Assembly (NCBI GenBank): GCA_033064195.1
Contig: JARBJD010000050.1
Span: 62,001-126,000 of the forward strand
Direction: 5' to 3'
Source: Blattamonas nauphoetae
Lineage: Eukaryota; Preaxostyla; Oxymonadida
DNA: 64,000 bases
Of this stretch, positions 55,501-64,000 are shown one piece after another. A model generated the notes under the pieces. That model saw only the letters and a program-made list of their open reading frames with translations, was not told the DNA's origin and ran no database searches. How positions within the stretch are numbered: position 1 is the stretch's first letter; every line of letters begins with the position of its first letter. Position numbers and translations under genes: made by a program.

Positions 55501-58500
55501 TCCACAAATCACAATCTTCGCATGTGTTTTCAATTCCCCAGAAAGCTCACATGAAACTGATGACACTCGTGCTGGTTTGCCTGGCATTGTCAGAGATCGT
55601 TTTGTTTCGTCTTTTGGCAGAGCAACTCTCAGCGAACTGCTCGACAGGCTCAGCACTTCGTATGTCGCTCCATACTCAAGGGTGGAAGACGAAAAGATCA
55701 CAAATTCCAATGTTCCTTCCGAGTTCGCAATCCTGATCTTCAATTCCGTTTCTTTCGTGCTCACTGTGCCCTTCAAAACGAGCCAATATTCTCCATCTGC
55801 GATGTTCAATCCGGAAATCGAAATCTCAACCGTCTTCGCATCGCCATCTTTCAGCTTGCACGAGATCAACGTCACTGATGGCTCAGAAGGAGTTTTGAAC
55901 TCTCCTCCCTCAACCACTCCAGCCTCTGTTCCATTTGTGATCGCTGTTATCTCATACGTGAATCCAAAACAGAGAGAAGAATCAGAACTTGACGAGAGAG
56001 AAAGAACAGATGACTGGGCTGCAGTTTGTGAGGAGGCCTTCACTGTGATTGTTGGAGTGTGGATGTCCGACGAGGTAGGTTCGGTTGTCGGTGTTCCACT
56101 CAGAGTGAGTGTGGATGTCTCGTCCTGAATTAATCCGCTTCCCGAAATCCAAACAACTGTTGTCATCGGCTGATCTGTCGAACACCCCGCATCCTTCACT
56201 CGAACTGGCTCCATCGGCATTCTCAAGAGAATCGGAGAGAATTGAGTCGGATAATCGACATCTCCAATTGAAGCTGACACACCAATCACTTCGTAGTCCT
56301 TCCCAAACTCAATCCAGTTCTTCCATTCTTCCTCATTTTCGTTTGATAGATACAACTTCACTGTCTCGTCAGCAAGATGTCCAGCGCTGTCTGTTGTCAA
56401 ATTCATCACAAATTCCACAATTCCATCTCTTTCTTGAATCCTGATCTCGTAATCTGAATTGCCTTTCAGATGTCGAGATGAGAACGACAACTTGATTTCT
56501 GTCTTCGCTTCGTTCAGATCGCTCACTTCAATGTTCGAGAGACAAGCTGCTTCAGGAATCGTGAAGAAAACTGGCGATTGCATCGACACGACAATCGATC
56601 CATCGTCCTCCTTCATTCCACTCACAATCACAAACGTCATGTTCTCCTTCCATTTCGAATTCGCTCCAATCAATCCCAAGTCAACCCTTGCTTCGTTTCC
56701 TGAGAATGTCCCTTTGATTGTTGATTTATCATGAAGGGTGAACACGAATGTTTCACCATCCACATCAGATCCTTCCAGATTCAGCACTGCTTTCGTGTGG
56801 CTTTCATCTAAAACACACTCAGCTGATGTGAGTGTTGGAGTGAGAGTTACTATGACGATAGGTGAGTCTGAAAACGAGACATTGTGATCAGAGAGAGTCG
56901 CAGCACTGATTCTGTAGTCTTCGAGGGACTGTTGGAGAAGACCAGTGTCATCAATGCTCACTGTCGTTTTTCCTACGCTTGACGACATAGTGAATGCCAA
57001 CACTCGATCAATGTTTGGTGCCTTTGTTGAGTCGGTTCGAGGTGTTCCTCTCGCATTCGACACCAAAAGCAAAAGCCTTCCCGACACTGCCTTGTTCAGA
57101 GTCACAGAAATCTCGGCTTCCGTCGAGCTTGTCAGCTGAGCTGTTAGTGATTGGATCGTTGCCGTTTGGGTTGGTGTTGGGAGAATAGGATCGGTTGTGA
57201 GTGTTGTTGGATAAAACCGATTCTCTTCTGGTGTTGATGTTGAATCGCAGTTGAAAACAGTTGAGAGCGACACTGTTGGCAGTGGATATGTTTGTGAGGA
57301 GTGTTTGTAGAAGTACAAATCTCGCCCATTTCCAGAAAAAGAGGAACATCCTCGAAATCGGAGAGAGTCAAGTCGGATCGAGTAACACTGCGAGAAGTAG
57401 CATCCACCACCACCGCCTTCCAAGATGGCAGCAGTGGTTCGACTGTTCTCGAAGAGACAATTTGATAACACATCCGATGGCGATTGAACATCCCAGGCGT
57501 TAATATACACAGCTCCTCCCAAAGAATTGGCCTGAGAGTTCAGAAAGACGGAGTCTGAGATGGTGATTGTAGCTATTCCGGAGATGGAAAGTGAACCACC
57601 TGGAGCAGACGAAGAACTCGTCACAAATGACGACGAAGAGATTGTCAAATGCTTGTTGATTCCGGTTTGTGATTGGAAGAAGACTGACCCTCCATTGCTC
57701 GAAGAGCACGAGTCGAACGAACACGATTCAATTTCGAGTCCGGCATCGACATTGTACATCGCAATCGCTCCTCCGTACGTGGACGCTGTGCAGCCTTTGA
57801 AAGTGCAGAGGGAGAAGTGGTGGATGACATTCGGTGCAGTCAGTTCAGTTCGGGTTGTTTTGTGCTGATTGTAATAGTCACTCGCTGTGCAGTGTGTGAA
57901 GGAGGTGTTCGAGCACAGAACCGATCCACCCAAGTTCAGATCGTGAATGGCTGTTCCGTAAAGATGGTTCGTGCAGCTTGAAACACAACTCCCAATCATC
58001 TTTTGCGAAACTGTCCAACAATTCTTGACATCCCAATCTCCTTCCTTCACATCTCCGCAATTGCTTGTCGTGTTCAAAAGTGATGCCGAAGAAAGGGTTG
58101 TGATGATCGAACAGCAATCTGAATTTGTTCGTGACAATCCACAAAAGTCGAAAAGCGGGCCAGTTCCAACAATCAGCGAAGCATCCCGAATCCAAAGTCC
58201 GTGCGACGCGATCTCCACATTCTGCGCAACGTCCACATCAGACGGCGAGGCTGAGCTGAGGGAACGAGATTCGAGGCTTGTCAGAGGCAGAAGCGAGGGA
58301 AAACACGACGAAGAGTGTGAGCTCTCATATATCGTGATGGAACTGAATTTCCCCGCATCTCCTCCAATAATCACCAAAGGCGTCCGTTCTGAGTTCGAAA
58401 TCACATGACTCTTCCCAATCATCACATAAGATCCTGAAACAGTTGCGATCGAGGAACCAGCTGATCCACATTCGAATGTCAGTTCTGACATCCAGATTGT

Positions 58501-58863
58501 GGAATTTGAGATTCGGAAAAGTTCATTCTGTCTGTTTTTCCTTGCATCTGCAAATCCGTTCGATTCTGAATGATCTGATAAATCTTCATTCAGGTTCGGT
58601 GTCGATGATGGACAGATTGTTGAATGTTTTCCATTCATATTTAGGGTTGTGGATGTGATTTCATAGTTCGACACATGATATCGGCCATTCGGAAGCACTA
58701 CTTCGGACTTGGTGAAATGAGAATTGAGAGCTTGTGTGGTATCTTGCTTCGAGATGAATGCTTCCAACGGGAGCAATTTTGGAGAGGTTATTTGATGATG
58801 CGACGGGTATATGGTCAGAAGGAGAGACACGAAGAATATGAACTGTATTGTGAAGTCGATCAA
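52525..58863 (-). CDS. Giant beta-helix/Ig-like receptor with pseudokinase domain
   Basis: Single frame of 2112 aa. The signal peptide is at residues 1-20 (IQFIFFVSLLLTIYP). Residues about 60-560 are a right-handed parallel beta-helix with many C-S-F/S-S-S-F rungs (FSLCTFKGCTASTYGGAIAM). About eight Ig-like repeats of 90-95 residues follow (residues 570-1440; each with a pattern like VTLISCKLKDGDAKTVEISI), then a second short helix-like part (1480-1650). A membrane segment follows at about 1790-1816 (PVIICLSCALLVSLVIVVCV). The cytosolic kinase-like end (about 1905-2100) keeps RWMAPEV and VFSLGLVLWEIETGAVPFGE but has no N-lobe Lys, no HRD (THLSPHWVLFD instead) and no DFG. It is therefore a pseudokinase. 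Likely a surface adhesion or sensing protein; ligand unknown. Confidence 0.8.
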   Translation of the reverse strand: MIDFTIQFIFFVSLLLTIYPSHHQITSPKLLPLEAFISKQDTTQALNSHFTKSEVVLPNGRYHVSNYEITSTTLNMNGKHSTICPSSTPNLNEDLSDHSESNGFADARKNRQNELFRISNSTIWMSELTFECGSAGSSIATVSGSYVMIGKSHVISNSERTPLVIIGGDAGKFSSITIYESSHSSSCFPSLLPLTSLESRSLSSASPSDVDVAQNVEIASHGLWIRDASLIVGTGPLFDFCGLSRTNSDCCSIITTLSSASLLNTTSNCGDVKEGDWDVKNCWTVSQKMIGSCVSSCTNHLYGTAIHDLNLGGSVLCSNTSFTHCTASDYYNQHKTTRTELTAPNVIHHFSLCTFKGCTASTYGGAIAMYNVDAGLEIESCSFDSCSSSNGGSVFFQSQTGINKHLTISSSSFVTSSSSAPGGSLSISGIATITISDSVFLNSQANSLGGAVYINAWDVQSPSDVLSNCLFENSRTTAAILEGGGGGCYFSQCYSIRLDSLRFRGCSSFSGNGRDLYFYKHSSQTYPLPTVSLSTVFNCDSTSTPEENRFYPTTLTTDPILPTPTQTATIQSLTAQLTSSTEAEISVTLNKAVSGRLLLLVSNARGTPRTDSTKAPNIDRVLAFTMSSSVGKTTVSIDDTGLLQQSLEDYRISAATLSDHNVSFSDSPIVIVTLTPTLTSAECVLDESHTKAVLNLEGSDVDGETFVFTLHDKSTIKGTFSGNEARVDLGLIGANSKWKENMTFVIVSGMKEDDGSIVVSMQSPVFFTIPEAACLSNIEVSDLNEAKTEIKLSFSSRHLKGNSDYEIRIQERDGIVEFVMNLTTDSAGHLADETVKLYLSNENEEEWKNWIEFGKDYEVIGVSASIGDVDYPTQFSPILLRMPMEPVRVKDAGCSTDQPMTTVVWISGSGLIQDETSTLTLSGTPTTEPTSSDIHTPTITVKASSQTAAQSSVLSLSSSSDSSLCFGFTYEITAITNGTEAGVVEGGEFKTPSEPSVTLISCKLKDGDAKTVEISISGLNIADGEYWLVLKGTVSTKETELKIRIANSEGTLEFVIFSSSTLEYGATYEVLSLSSSSLRVALPKDETKRSLTMPGKPARVSSVSCELSGELKTHAKIVICGAKLPSGKTLSVKVKKVDTAGLMIGSEIELPETEVASETRTKPIEIEVYKVSELLLEYGKTSELVSLAISDTASFILDESVRFSMPIEPVRVTSASHTQDGTDRIVVTVGGSGFVSGEFYTVTVSGSPINSPSPPPSPLHEASFVVTASSEQLAKSSSLQLYHAEGSDLKFSYSYTIVGISYGSVKGVIHSGEFNTPDDANQDDALITRIEVVLASSLNTSMMIEVSGSNLPSGTIGTMTLHDSFTFNVSFSSDTFGRSEVIPLGVNDSLAFGSEYEITALENSNKQPIQTTKTTIATPRKPSKLSLCVCGTETSANKDRNGADPETCNAIKSAWKTATALGILDTTMRIVDSADLSSPLVVTTSVPFTLLSFQSEPATLQARPSASQPNCVLVSVKEEAECRLTLLTVIAGLSGSSFKLVSASKGTVVIRSCSIEGRGGSGSNNEDGSICGWSRGFVELIETDTELNSVTMKEIEMGGIWMSGGKLNVTAGVFSQNGPLISDFPSARQNIHCEGEGTISIDKQTMDDTDSMWIDAEECSIDGKEYLVASPLYIPTLSSTESTVETDKNGQQTVKVVGKTLMPCGLWLEVFEWDSSKNVEVEGKSELVDLTSTATHWNETEIVIPFSAADVPELNKKMEWRGRLVFGNGERTPNWMVVSELGSGNKSLGGAGSKWWIPVIICLSCALLVSLVIVVCVCMHRKRHSTRKALLMSEEMSAGQVYEDEKMEDNDQITNPPNSALSSLPSSKVMQDTLFENTRFSSGEGIPPSQSCVEVIVCNDALESSVAVETDTLFNALHNAHSTRFVEKRKVSQAIAKGLAGLAEMRMVVDVLTHLSPHWVLFDKNDRVSLRTHSRQSVVLGESGMGEVGKKTSEDGQRWMAPEVGQDGWQQTKENADHGAVFSLGLVLWEIETGAVPFGEVDGAAAQRRLATDEKPRMEKVSESMQAIIVPCLSLDPSQRPTLKTVLSQLDELNSVAEPSNEKEGHAMSHVG

Positions 58864-59014
58864 TATCCCTTAATCGTTTGGTTCTTTGAAATCTGTGAAT
58901 CCTCGAGTATTAAGCCTGTCACATCGACACGGTGATTTACTGAGTGGCTTACCTTCTCTCGCGGTGTTACCAAACATATCATCCACTTCTGTGGACGGCA
59001 TCAAAACATGAATC
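58864..59014. other. Spacer between divergent receptor and B genes
   Basis: 151 nt shared by two divergent start sites. It does not resemble the upstream region common to B copies 1 and 2. Confidence 0.5.
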
Positions 59015-61798
59015 ATGAAAAGGGCAGATCGATTCTCAATGCCTCCAAAACATAAACTGAGGAGAAAACGCAATGTAAAACGAGCTGCCACACCTGTACA
59101 AACTGTTCACTCAAATATTTCTAATGCAGACATCGTGGATTCATCGCATCTCGACATCACAAGACCCAACGAAGAATCATCAATTGCTTCGTGTGCTAAC
59201 CAATCAACCAATGATTTCCTCACGATCCTCCCGAATGATCGACCCTATGTTCAAATTTCAAAGCAGATTATGCAGTACGAAACGAAAAGAAGACGACTCT
59301 ATCTCGAACCAAACTCTGTTCGATCGCATCTGGTGGGTGGTGATATTCCTCTTCAACATTCGATCACATCGGACTGGAGAGTCGTTTCGCAAGATTCAAT
59401 TACAGACGATGATCTGCAGAAGGGATGTGTTTCGCTATTCGAACAAGTTAAATCTGGAGCTGAATTATCACCCGGCGAAGTGAATCACGCAATTCGGTTC
59501 ATGGAATACACTACCAAGCTCTCCACAGATGGCCCCCGCTCTTTTAACTGGATTTCACTCACCACCCACAGAAGTTACCGTCCACCTCAAGTTGACCCTT
59601 CATCTTTCCTAAAAATCCTTTCCCATCCATCAGACACACTGCGAGCTGCTGCGATTGCCTTTTTTTCCGCTGGATACTCAGATTTTACAACTAAATACTC
59701 TCGTCATATCGCAGAGACTGACTTCTTTTCCAAACTGCTCTCTCTTCTGAAGCCCCACGAAATTCCATTCAACGACGCAACTTTGGACTTCCACCGCCAC
59801 ATTTCAGAAATTCTGCTCCATTTTATCGATGATATTTCTTTCATTAGCGAAAAAAGTCTCTCAACAAAAGACACCTTAACCTTTGCATCAATTGCCCAGA
59901 CATTCTGTCCATACTTGCGGCATGCCATCGCCCATCTTGGTTTCTTCCCTTGGAAGCGGAATAAGAAGATGTTTAAAACGATTCTGCGACTATTCAAAGT
60001 CAACACCAACTTCGCCCACACTCGCTCATCTCATCCGGAACTTGCTGAGTTGTATGATGACATAAGGAACAAACTGTCAGAATTTACTTCTTCGATTGGT
60101 CTGGCTGGTCAAGATAATGCTGTCAAATGTCTTCTTTACGATCGACTGAGATCGGCACACACTTCGGTTTGGGTGAAGGGATTTGACTATCTGCTCGCTC
60201 ATGCTGACGAAAGGAGGCAATTCTCTGATGTTGAACTGCAGTCGTTTGTGACTTTCATCAAGCATCGTCCAAAAGTTTACATTGACTACATACCGAAAGA
60301 CACAACACTGGTCTTCGCAGACGATGGCACATTCACAATAACTGTGAATAACGAGTTGGTCTCTTCGTCCACGTTCCATCTCAGATCACTTCTGGTCCTC
60401 CTCACCCCAACACAACCGCAACATGCAACACTCATTCTCACTGCCACTCAAGTCGTCTCCAACTGGATCGACCGCGCAGACAGAATCAAACATTTTTGGA
60501 ATGGCTGGCTCTCCCGCTTCCTCAACGCTGTCGACCCTTCGCACCTGCCATTCACGCCTCAATTCCATTCACTCCATGCTCTCCTCGTTGATGTGATGCG
60601 CAACATCATCTATTCTTTCGGGAAATGCGAACCTGACGCCGACTCTTCTCAACCAACAATCACTCGAAGTGAGTTGGAGAACTGCTGTCTCTCGTTTCTC
60701 AATCTCTCGAAAGAGTATCTCGTCCATCTCTCGCACAATGTTTTTGCACTCCATCCACAGAGTCAACCCACGATTTATTACTTGCTTTCGGAAGTGATGA
60801 GATTTGACCTGAAGACACCCACCACTGAAGGATTTCGTCGAGAGCTGAAGGAAGAGATGATCTCGTCTGCTCTCGCGTCATCCTCTCCGCCTTTGATCCT
60901 GACATCGGAACTTGTGTGTCCTCTCTCGGATTGCGAGACGATGGACGTTGTGGATCGAATTGTGGGTCTGCTGGACAGGGACTGCTCTTTGGATGACTCG
61001 ACGATTGTGCGGATGCGTGTGTTCATCGCTGTTCACAACACCCGAAGCCTCCAACTTGCGTTTCGAAGCTCTGGACGCACGAAAGAGGAGTATTTGCACG
61101 CCTTCGAGTCTTTCCTCTCTCTTCACATCGAATCGTTCGAAAATTCACCGATCCGAAGTCTCCTCTCGCCTCGACACGACGATCTCGAACCAACATTGGA
61201 CGAATGGGACGAGGCTGATTTGGAGACCGTTCCAGTTATCGTGCGAATGAAAAAAGAGACCAAACTCTCTCAAAACTGTGACACTCTCATCATCAATTTT
61301 GTTCTCGCCAATCTCCAACAAGCTCGTCACTGTGCAACCCGATTGACTCGAACACAGCTTGAGCGTCTGATCGCCCCTTCCATCGATTTCTTCAGCAAAC
61401 ACTTTCAATGTGCACCGTTCAACCCACACAGTTCACAATGGGAAGATGAGTTCAAACGCATCTGTTCCGTCTGTGACCAGCCAGTGGTAGCTCGCGCCAT
61501 CAGCAAGACTGGACTCTTCTCCCGGATTGTGAATGGCCTCACAAACAGCGAGAAGATGTACAAATCGATTGGAACATTGGTGAAACCGATCAATGACGTG
61601 AAAGAAGGGAAGATCGACAAAACAACAGAAAGGATGTGGAGAAGAGGAGGATTTCCCACGATTCGAGAAGAAGGGCTGGAGGATGCGATCGAGTTCACCC
61701 TCTGTCGGAAGACCCACTCAATCTATCACAATTCAACCAGGGATGAAGCCCGATGTATTCTGCGATACTTTGGGGTCAACTGCAGATCCCTTGCTTAA
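59015..61798 (+). CDS. Family B gene, copy 3 (inverted)
   Basis: Single frame of 927 aa from MKRADRFSMPPKHKLRRK. Colinear with B copies 1 and 2 without any stop or frameshift: NDFLTILPNDRPYVQISKQI (identical to copy 1), helical stretches, TLVKPINDVKEGKIDKTTER and REEGLEDAIEF. It precedes A copy 6 on the same strand, repeating the B-then-A order of units 3 and 4. It is 13 residues shorter than copy 2, partly because the linker around residue 745 is shorter. Function unknown. Confidence 0.8.
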   Translation: MKRADRFSMPPKHKLRRKRNVKRAATPVQTVHSNISNADIVDSSHLDITRPNEESSIASCANQSTNDFLTILPNDRPYVQISKQIMQYETKRRRLYLEPNSVRSHLVGGDIPLQHSITSDWRVVSQDSITDDDLQKGCVSLFEQVKSGAELSPGEVNHAIRFMEYTTKLSTDGPRSFNWISLTTHRSYRPPQVDPSSFLKILSHPSDTLRAAAIAFFSAGYSDFTTKYSRHIAETDFFSKLLSLLKPHEIPFNDATLDFHRHISEILLHFIDDISFISEKSLSTKDTLTFASIAQTFCPYLRHAIAHLGFFPWKRNKKMFKTILRLFKVNTNFAHTRSSHPELAELYDDIRNKLSEFTSSIGLAGQDNAVKCLLYDRLRSAHTSVWVKGFDYLLAHADERRQFSDVELQSFVTFIKHRPKVYIDYIPKDTTLVFADDGTFTITVNNELVSSSTFHLRSLLVLLTPTQPQHATLILTATQVVSNWIDRADRIKHFWNGWLSRFLNAVDPSHLPFTPQFHSLHALLVDVMRNIIYSFGKCEPDADSSQPTITRSELENCCLSFLNLSKEYLVHLSHNVFALHPQSQPTIYYLLSEVMRFDLKTPTTEGFRRELKEEMISSALASSSPPLILTSELVCPLSDCETMDVVDRIVGLLDRDCSLDDSTIVRMRVFIAVHNTRSLQLAFRSSGRTKEEYLHAFESFLSLHIESFENSPIRSLLSPRHDDLEPTLDEWDEADLETVPVIVRMKKETKLSQNCDTLIINFVLANLQQARHCATRLTRTQLERLIAPSIDFFSKHFQCAPFNPHSSQWEDEFKRICSVCDQPVVARAISKTGLFSRIVNGLTNSEKMYKSIGTLVKPINDVKEGKIDKTTERMWRRGGFPTIREEGLEDAIEFTLCRKTHSIYHNSTRDEARCILRYFGVNCRSLA

Positions 61799-62935
61799 CG
61801 ATCGTGGATTTGGATCTGAAAGATATTATTGCGATTGATGCCGTGCCGAAAGCGAAATCAACCCTGTCGGGATTGAGTGTCCATTTCACTTTGTTAGTCT
61901 CATCTCACAGAACGAATCACGTTTCTCTTTGATTGTCTTGTTATTTTCACGCTGAGTCATCAAAAGCAAGAGAGAATTGTTTTGTTTCACAGAGTTCTGT
62001 GGGTTCTTTCTTCCTCCACTTTTCTCGAGTAGTTTTTTTATCTGGTTCTCATCCTCTTCAGAGACGCTCGCCACCAGGGACAGAAAGACATTCTGAATGA
62101 TACCGCCGTTTATGAAGACTGTTGAATGGAGAGTGATGTGAGTAACGCTCCGAGGTGAGTTCACAAAAAGAGGAGAGAGTGTTCGGACTCCAGCGAGCGG
62201 CGGCTCGAACAAGATAATTTTGGGAATGTGATGAGCACGATCCAGGGAAGAAGATGATTGGGAGAGAAAGTTGTCAACGTCCTCAAAGACAATCTGTGGA
62301 GAATGGTTGCCGTCCACACAAACGAGAATGGACTGGAGACAACCAGGATTGTGGATGTGAGAACAGAAAGAGAAACACAGCTGTTCATGTTTGCACTTTG
62401 GAGAGCAACAATTCTCGATTCAATTCACTGGCTCTGCGTCATGAATCAAAGAACCATGATATCTGTGAGTGGTTTTGTGCTTGGTTAGAAAGGAACCTCA
62501 CACAAGTTGCTGTTGAGAAATGCACATTTGTCTTCTGCTGATGGTCATTTTGGAGAATCAGATTCTATTCACTCGTTTGGATGATACGAGAAGTGAAGAT
62601 ATCTGGAGATTGGATCAAAAAGATGCACATTGAGAGTCGTCGGGTGTACAAACTGAAGCAAACAGTCTTTCAGTGATGAAACGACCACAACCATTGTGAA
62701 TGCTAGACAGACGTTGTATGGTGTTTTTGGCAGTTATCATCCCGTCGCTCAGATCAACTTCGATATGACAAAGGAGAAATCTTGAATCATGACATGTTGA
62801 TTGTGGAATAGCCGAACAATCATGAAATGATTGGATTCCGGAAAAGGATGGTCAGTGTAGCTGAATACAAAGAAAAAATAGAGGAATCGCAGAGTGCGGA
62901 ACTGGTGATAATGACTCAGATCGATAAAGGATCTG
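61799..62935. other. Spacer between B copy 3 and A copy 6 with kinase-like remnant
   Basis: On the minus strand 61886-62317 reads VFEDVDNFLSQSSSSLDRAH, then ILFEPPLAGVRTLSPLFV, which matches the kinase-like remnant of unit 1 (FEPPHSGVRTLSHLLV). From 62400 to 62935 only short unsupported frames occur, although VFGSYHPVAQINFDMTKEKS (plus, near 62720-62785) looks coding. Confidence 0.4.
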
Positions 62936-63061
62936 AACAATCCAAGGTTGAGTGTAAAACATGATCCAACCATTGGAGAAGTGATCACGAATTGGACTCG
63001 CCCATCCGGTGTCCTATCGAGCATTCGGCATCTATCCAACTAACTGACATTCACCAATACC

Positions 63062-64000
63062 ATGCTTGTCGACAGGACATCTTCACAACCCCAAATTGAC
63101 AACTCAAAAGCGAAACAAACAGTTTGTCGATTTTCTCTCGAAATCATTTTCCGTCGTTTACAGAACTTGGTCGAAGTCTTTCTAACTCATGTATGTGGAG
63201 AGTGCAAGCCACTCCGTCCAAGAATGCTCAAAGATCTCCTCGTTCTTGCAACAGGTTTGTCTCGACATGTTTTCCTTCAATCTCGTTTATGATTTTGATA
63301 GAGTCTGATTGGGCCCTCTCAGCAATTCTTGAAGTGGACTACATCCAACCTCTTGAGGAATATTGTGAACAGACACAACCATGTGAGGTTACAGTGTGAT
63401 TCTTTTGATGTCACAATTTCTCAGACTTCTCTCCCAAAATTGTTGACTCTGATTGGTCTGTCTATTATTTGTGTTCATCTTGACTCATGTTCATCATTTC
63501 TCCGATCAGGGAAATCATCTGTAGGTGAATTAAAGCGCATTTGTGAATCGTCGATTCCCTCCTTCATTTTCAAATGGCTGGCCTCCATTTCGAGTCAAAA
63601 CATACTCATTGAAGTTTTGTGTCAATCATCTTTCCTTCATCTCGTTTCAGATCGGAAATTGTCTAGTGTTATGGACTTCCACACACCGATCGTCTTCCAC
63701 CTTCCTCGCACACCACAAAACCCAATTTCTTGCATTTATCGATCATTGTGAAAGTAAAAAGTCATCTTTTCCACATTTGATGATTCTGGCTCAACTGTCT
63801 TTCTCCCCTCATCTCGAAGTGTCGAAGATGGCTCTCAACGCTCTCTCCATTCGAAGCGAAACTGATTCCGCAACTCGAAACTTCCTCCGAACACTCAAAG
63901 TGCCTTCTGGTTCGACTGACAGTTCATCGGAGCTTGTCCCGTTCGTCGGACGGCTGTGTTCCACACTGGCCGAGCATGTTTCGGAACTGAAATCACTCTT
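63062..64000 (+). CDS. Family A gene, copy 6 (cut by window end)
   Basis: Join 63062-63121, 63164-63254, 63302-63382, 63510-63613, 63651 to beyond 64000; introns 42, 47, 127 and 37 nt with GT-AG ends and correct phases. Translation starts MLVDRTSSQPQIDNSKAKQT. A TAA lies a few codons upstream in the longer frame used by copy 2, so here the inner conserved ATG must be the start if the gene works. Keeps RICESSIPSFIFKW and GSTDSSSELVPFVGRLCSTL. The 3' exons are outside the window. Confidence 0.65.

Noticed and set aside
1-64000. tRNA, rRNA or other structured RNA genes
   Set aside because: No tRNA cloverleaf consensus or rRNA-like conserved stretch was noticed on reading; a dedicated covariance-model scan was not possible here.
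1-64000. Stop-codon reassignment of TAA/TAG to Gln as in some oxymonads
   Set aside because: Well-supported genes end at TGA, TAG and TAA at positions that fit family lengths (for example TAA in B copy 3 and in the transposase, TAG in A copy 2), so the standard code is used.

Overview
The window looks like nuclear DNA of a flagellated, intron-bearing protist. The best guess is an oxymonad (Preaxostyla) such as Blattamonas; this rests on overall style and is not proven. The observations behind it are very short GT-AG introns (29-110 nt), normal use of TAA, TAG and TGA as stops (so not the Streblomastix-type code), fragments resembling axonemal genes (dynein-like, HYDIN-like, adenylate-kinase-like), a giant beta-helix receptor with a decayed kinase domain, and large lineage-specific gene families.

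Layout. (1) About 1-22.0 kb: four tandem units on the minus strand. Each holds a copy of a six-exon gene (called family A here, about 650 aa). Units 3 and 4 also hold an upstream single-exon gene (family B, about 940 aa). Units 1 and 2 instead hold degenerate plus-strand pieces that resemble a nucleotide kinase and a dynein heavy chain. A copy 2 keeps an open reading frame across all splice joins. Copies 1, 3 and 4 carry splice-site or frame damage. (2) 22.0-38.0 kb: single-copy host genes. These are a long disordered protein (-), an auxin-efflux-carrier-type transporter (+), an inositol polyphosphate 5-phosphatase with a coiled-coil tail (+), a coiled-coil/acidic protein (-) and a 1800-aa leucyl-tRNA-synthetase homologue lacking both class I signatures (-). 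(3) 38.0-51.7 kb: a sixth-order pile-up of mobile DNA inside A copy 5. A MITE of about 420 bp interrupts exon 1. A 9.0-kb hAT element (16-bp inverted ends, 8-bp target duplication, 869-aa transposase) sits in the MITE. A 2.57-kb Mutator-like element (inverted ends over 90 bp, 9-bp target duplication) with a HYDIN-like gene fragment sits in the cargo of the hAT. A separate 1.1-kb element interrupts the last exon of the same A copy. (4) 52.5-58.9 kb: a 2112-aa transmembrane beta-helix/Ig-like receptor with a pseudokinase. (5) 59.0-64.0 kb: an inverted B copy followed by A copy 6, cut by the window end.

For four multi-exon genes (transporter, phosphatase, coiled-coil protein, LeuRS homologue), splice joins deduced by eye gave total lengths divisible by three and restored family motifs, so those models are strong. 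Functions of families A and B are unknown. Both look helical, both are charged at the C terminus, and they share an R-x-E-x-G-x-E-D-A-x-E signature. Long identical tracts between dispersed and inverted A copies suggest ongoing gene conversion.
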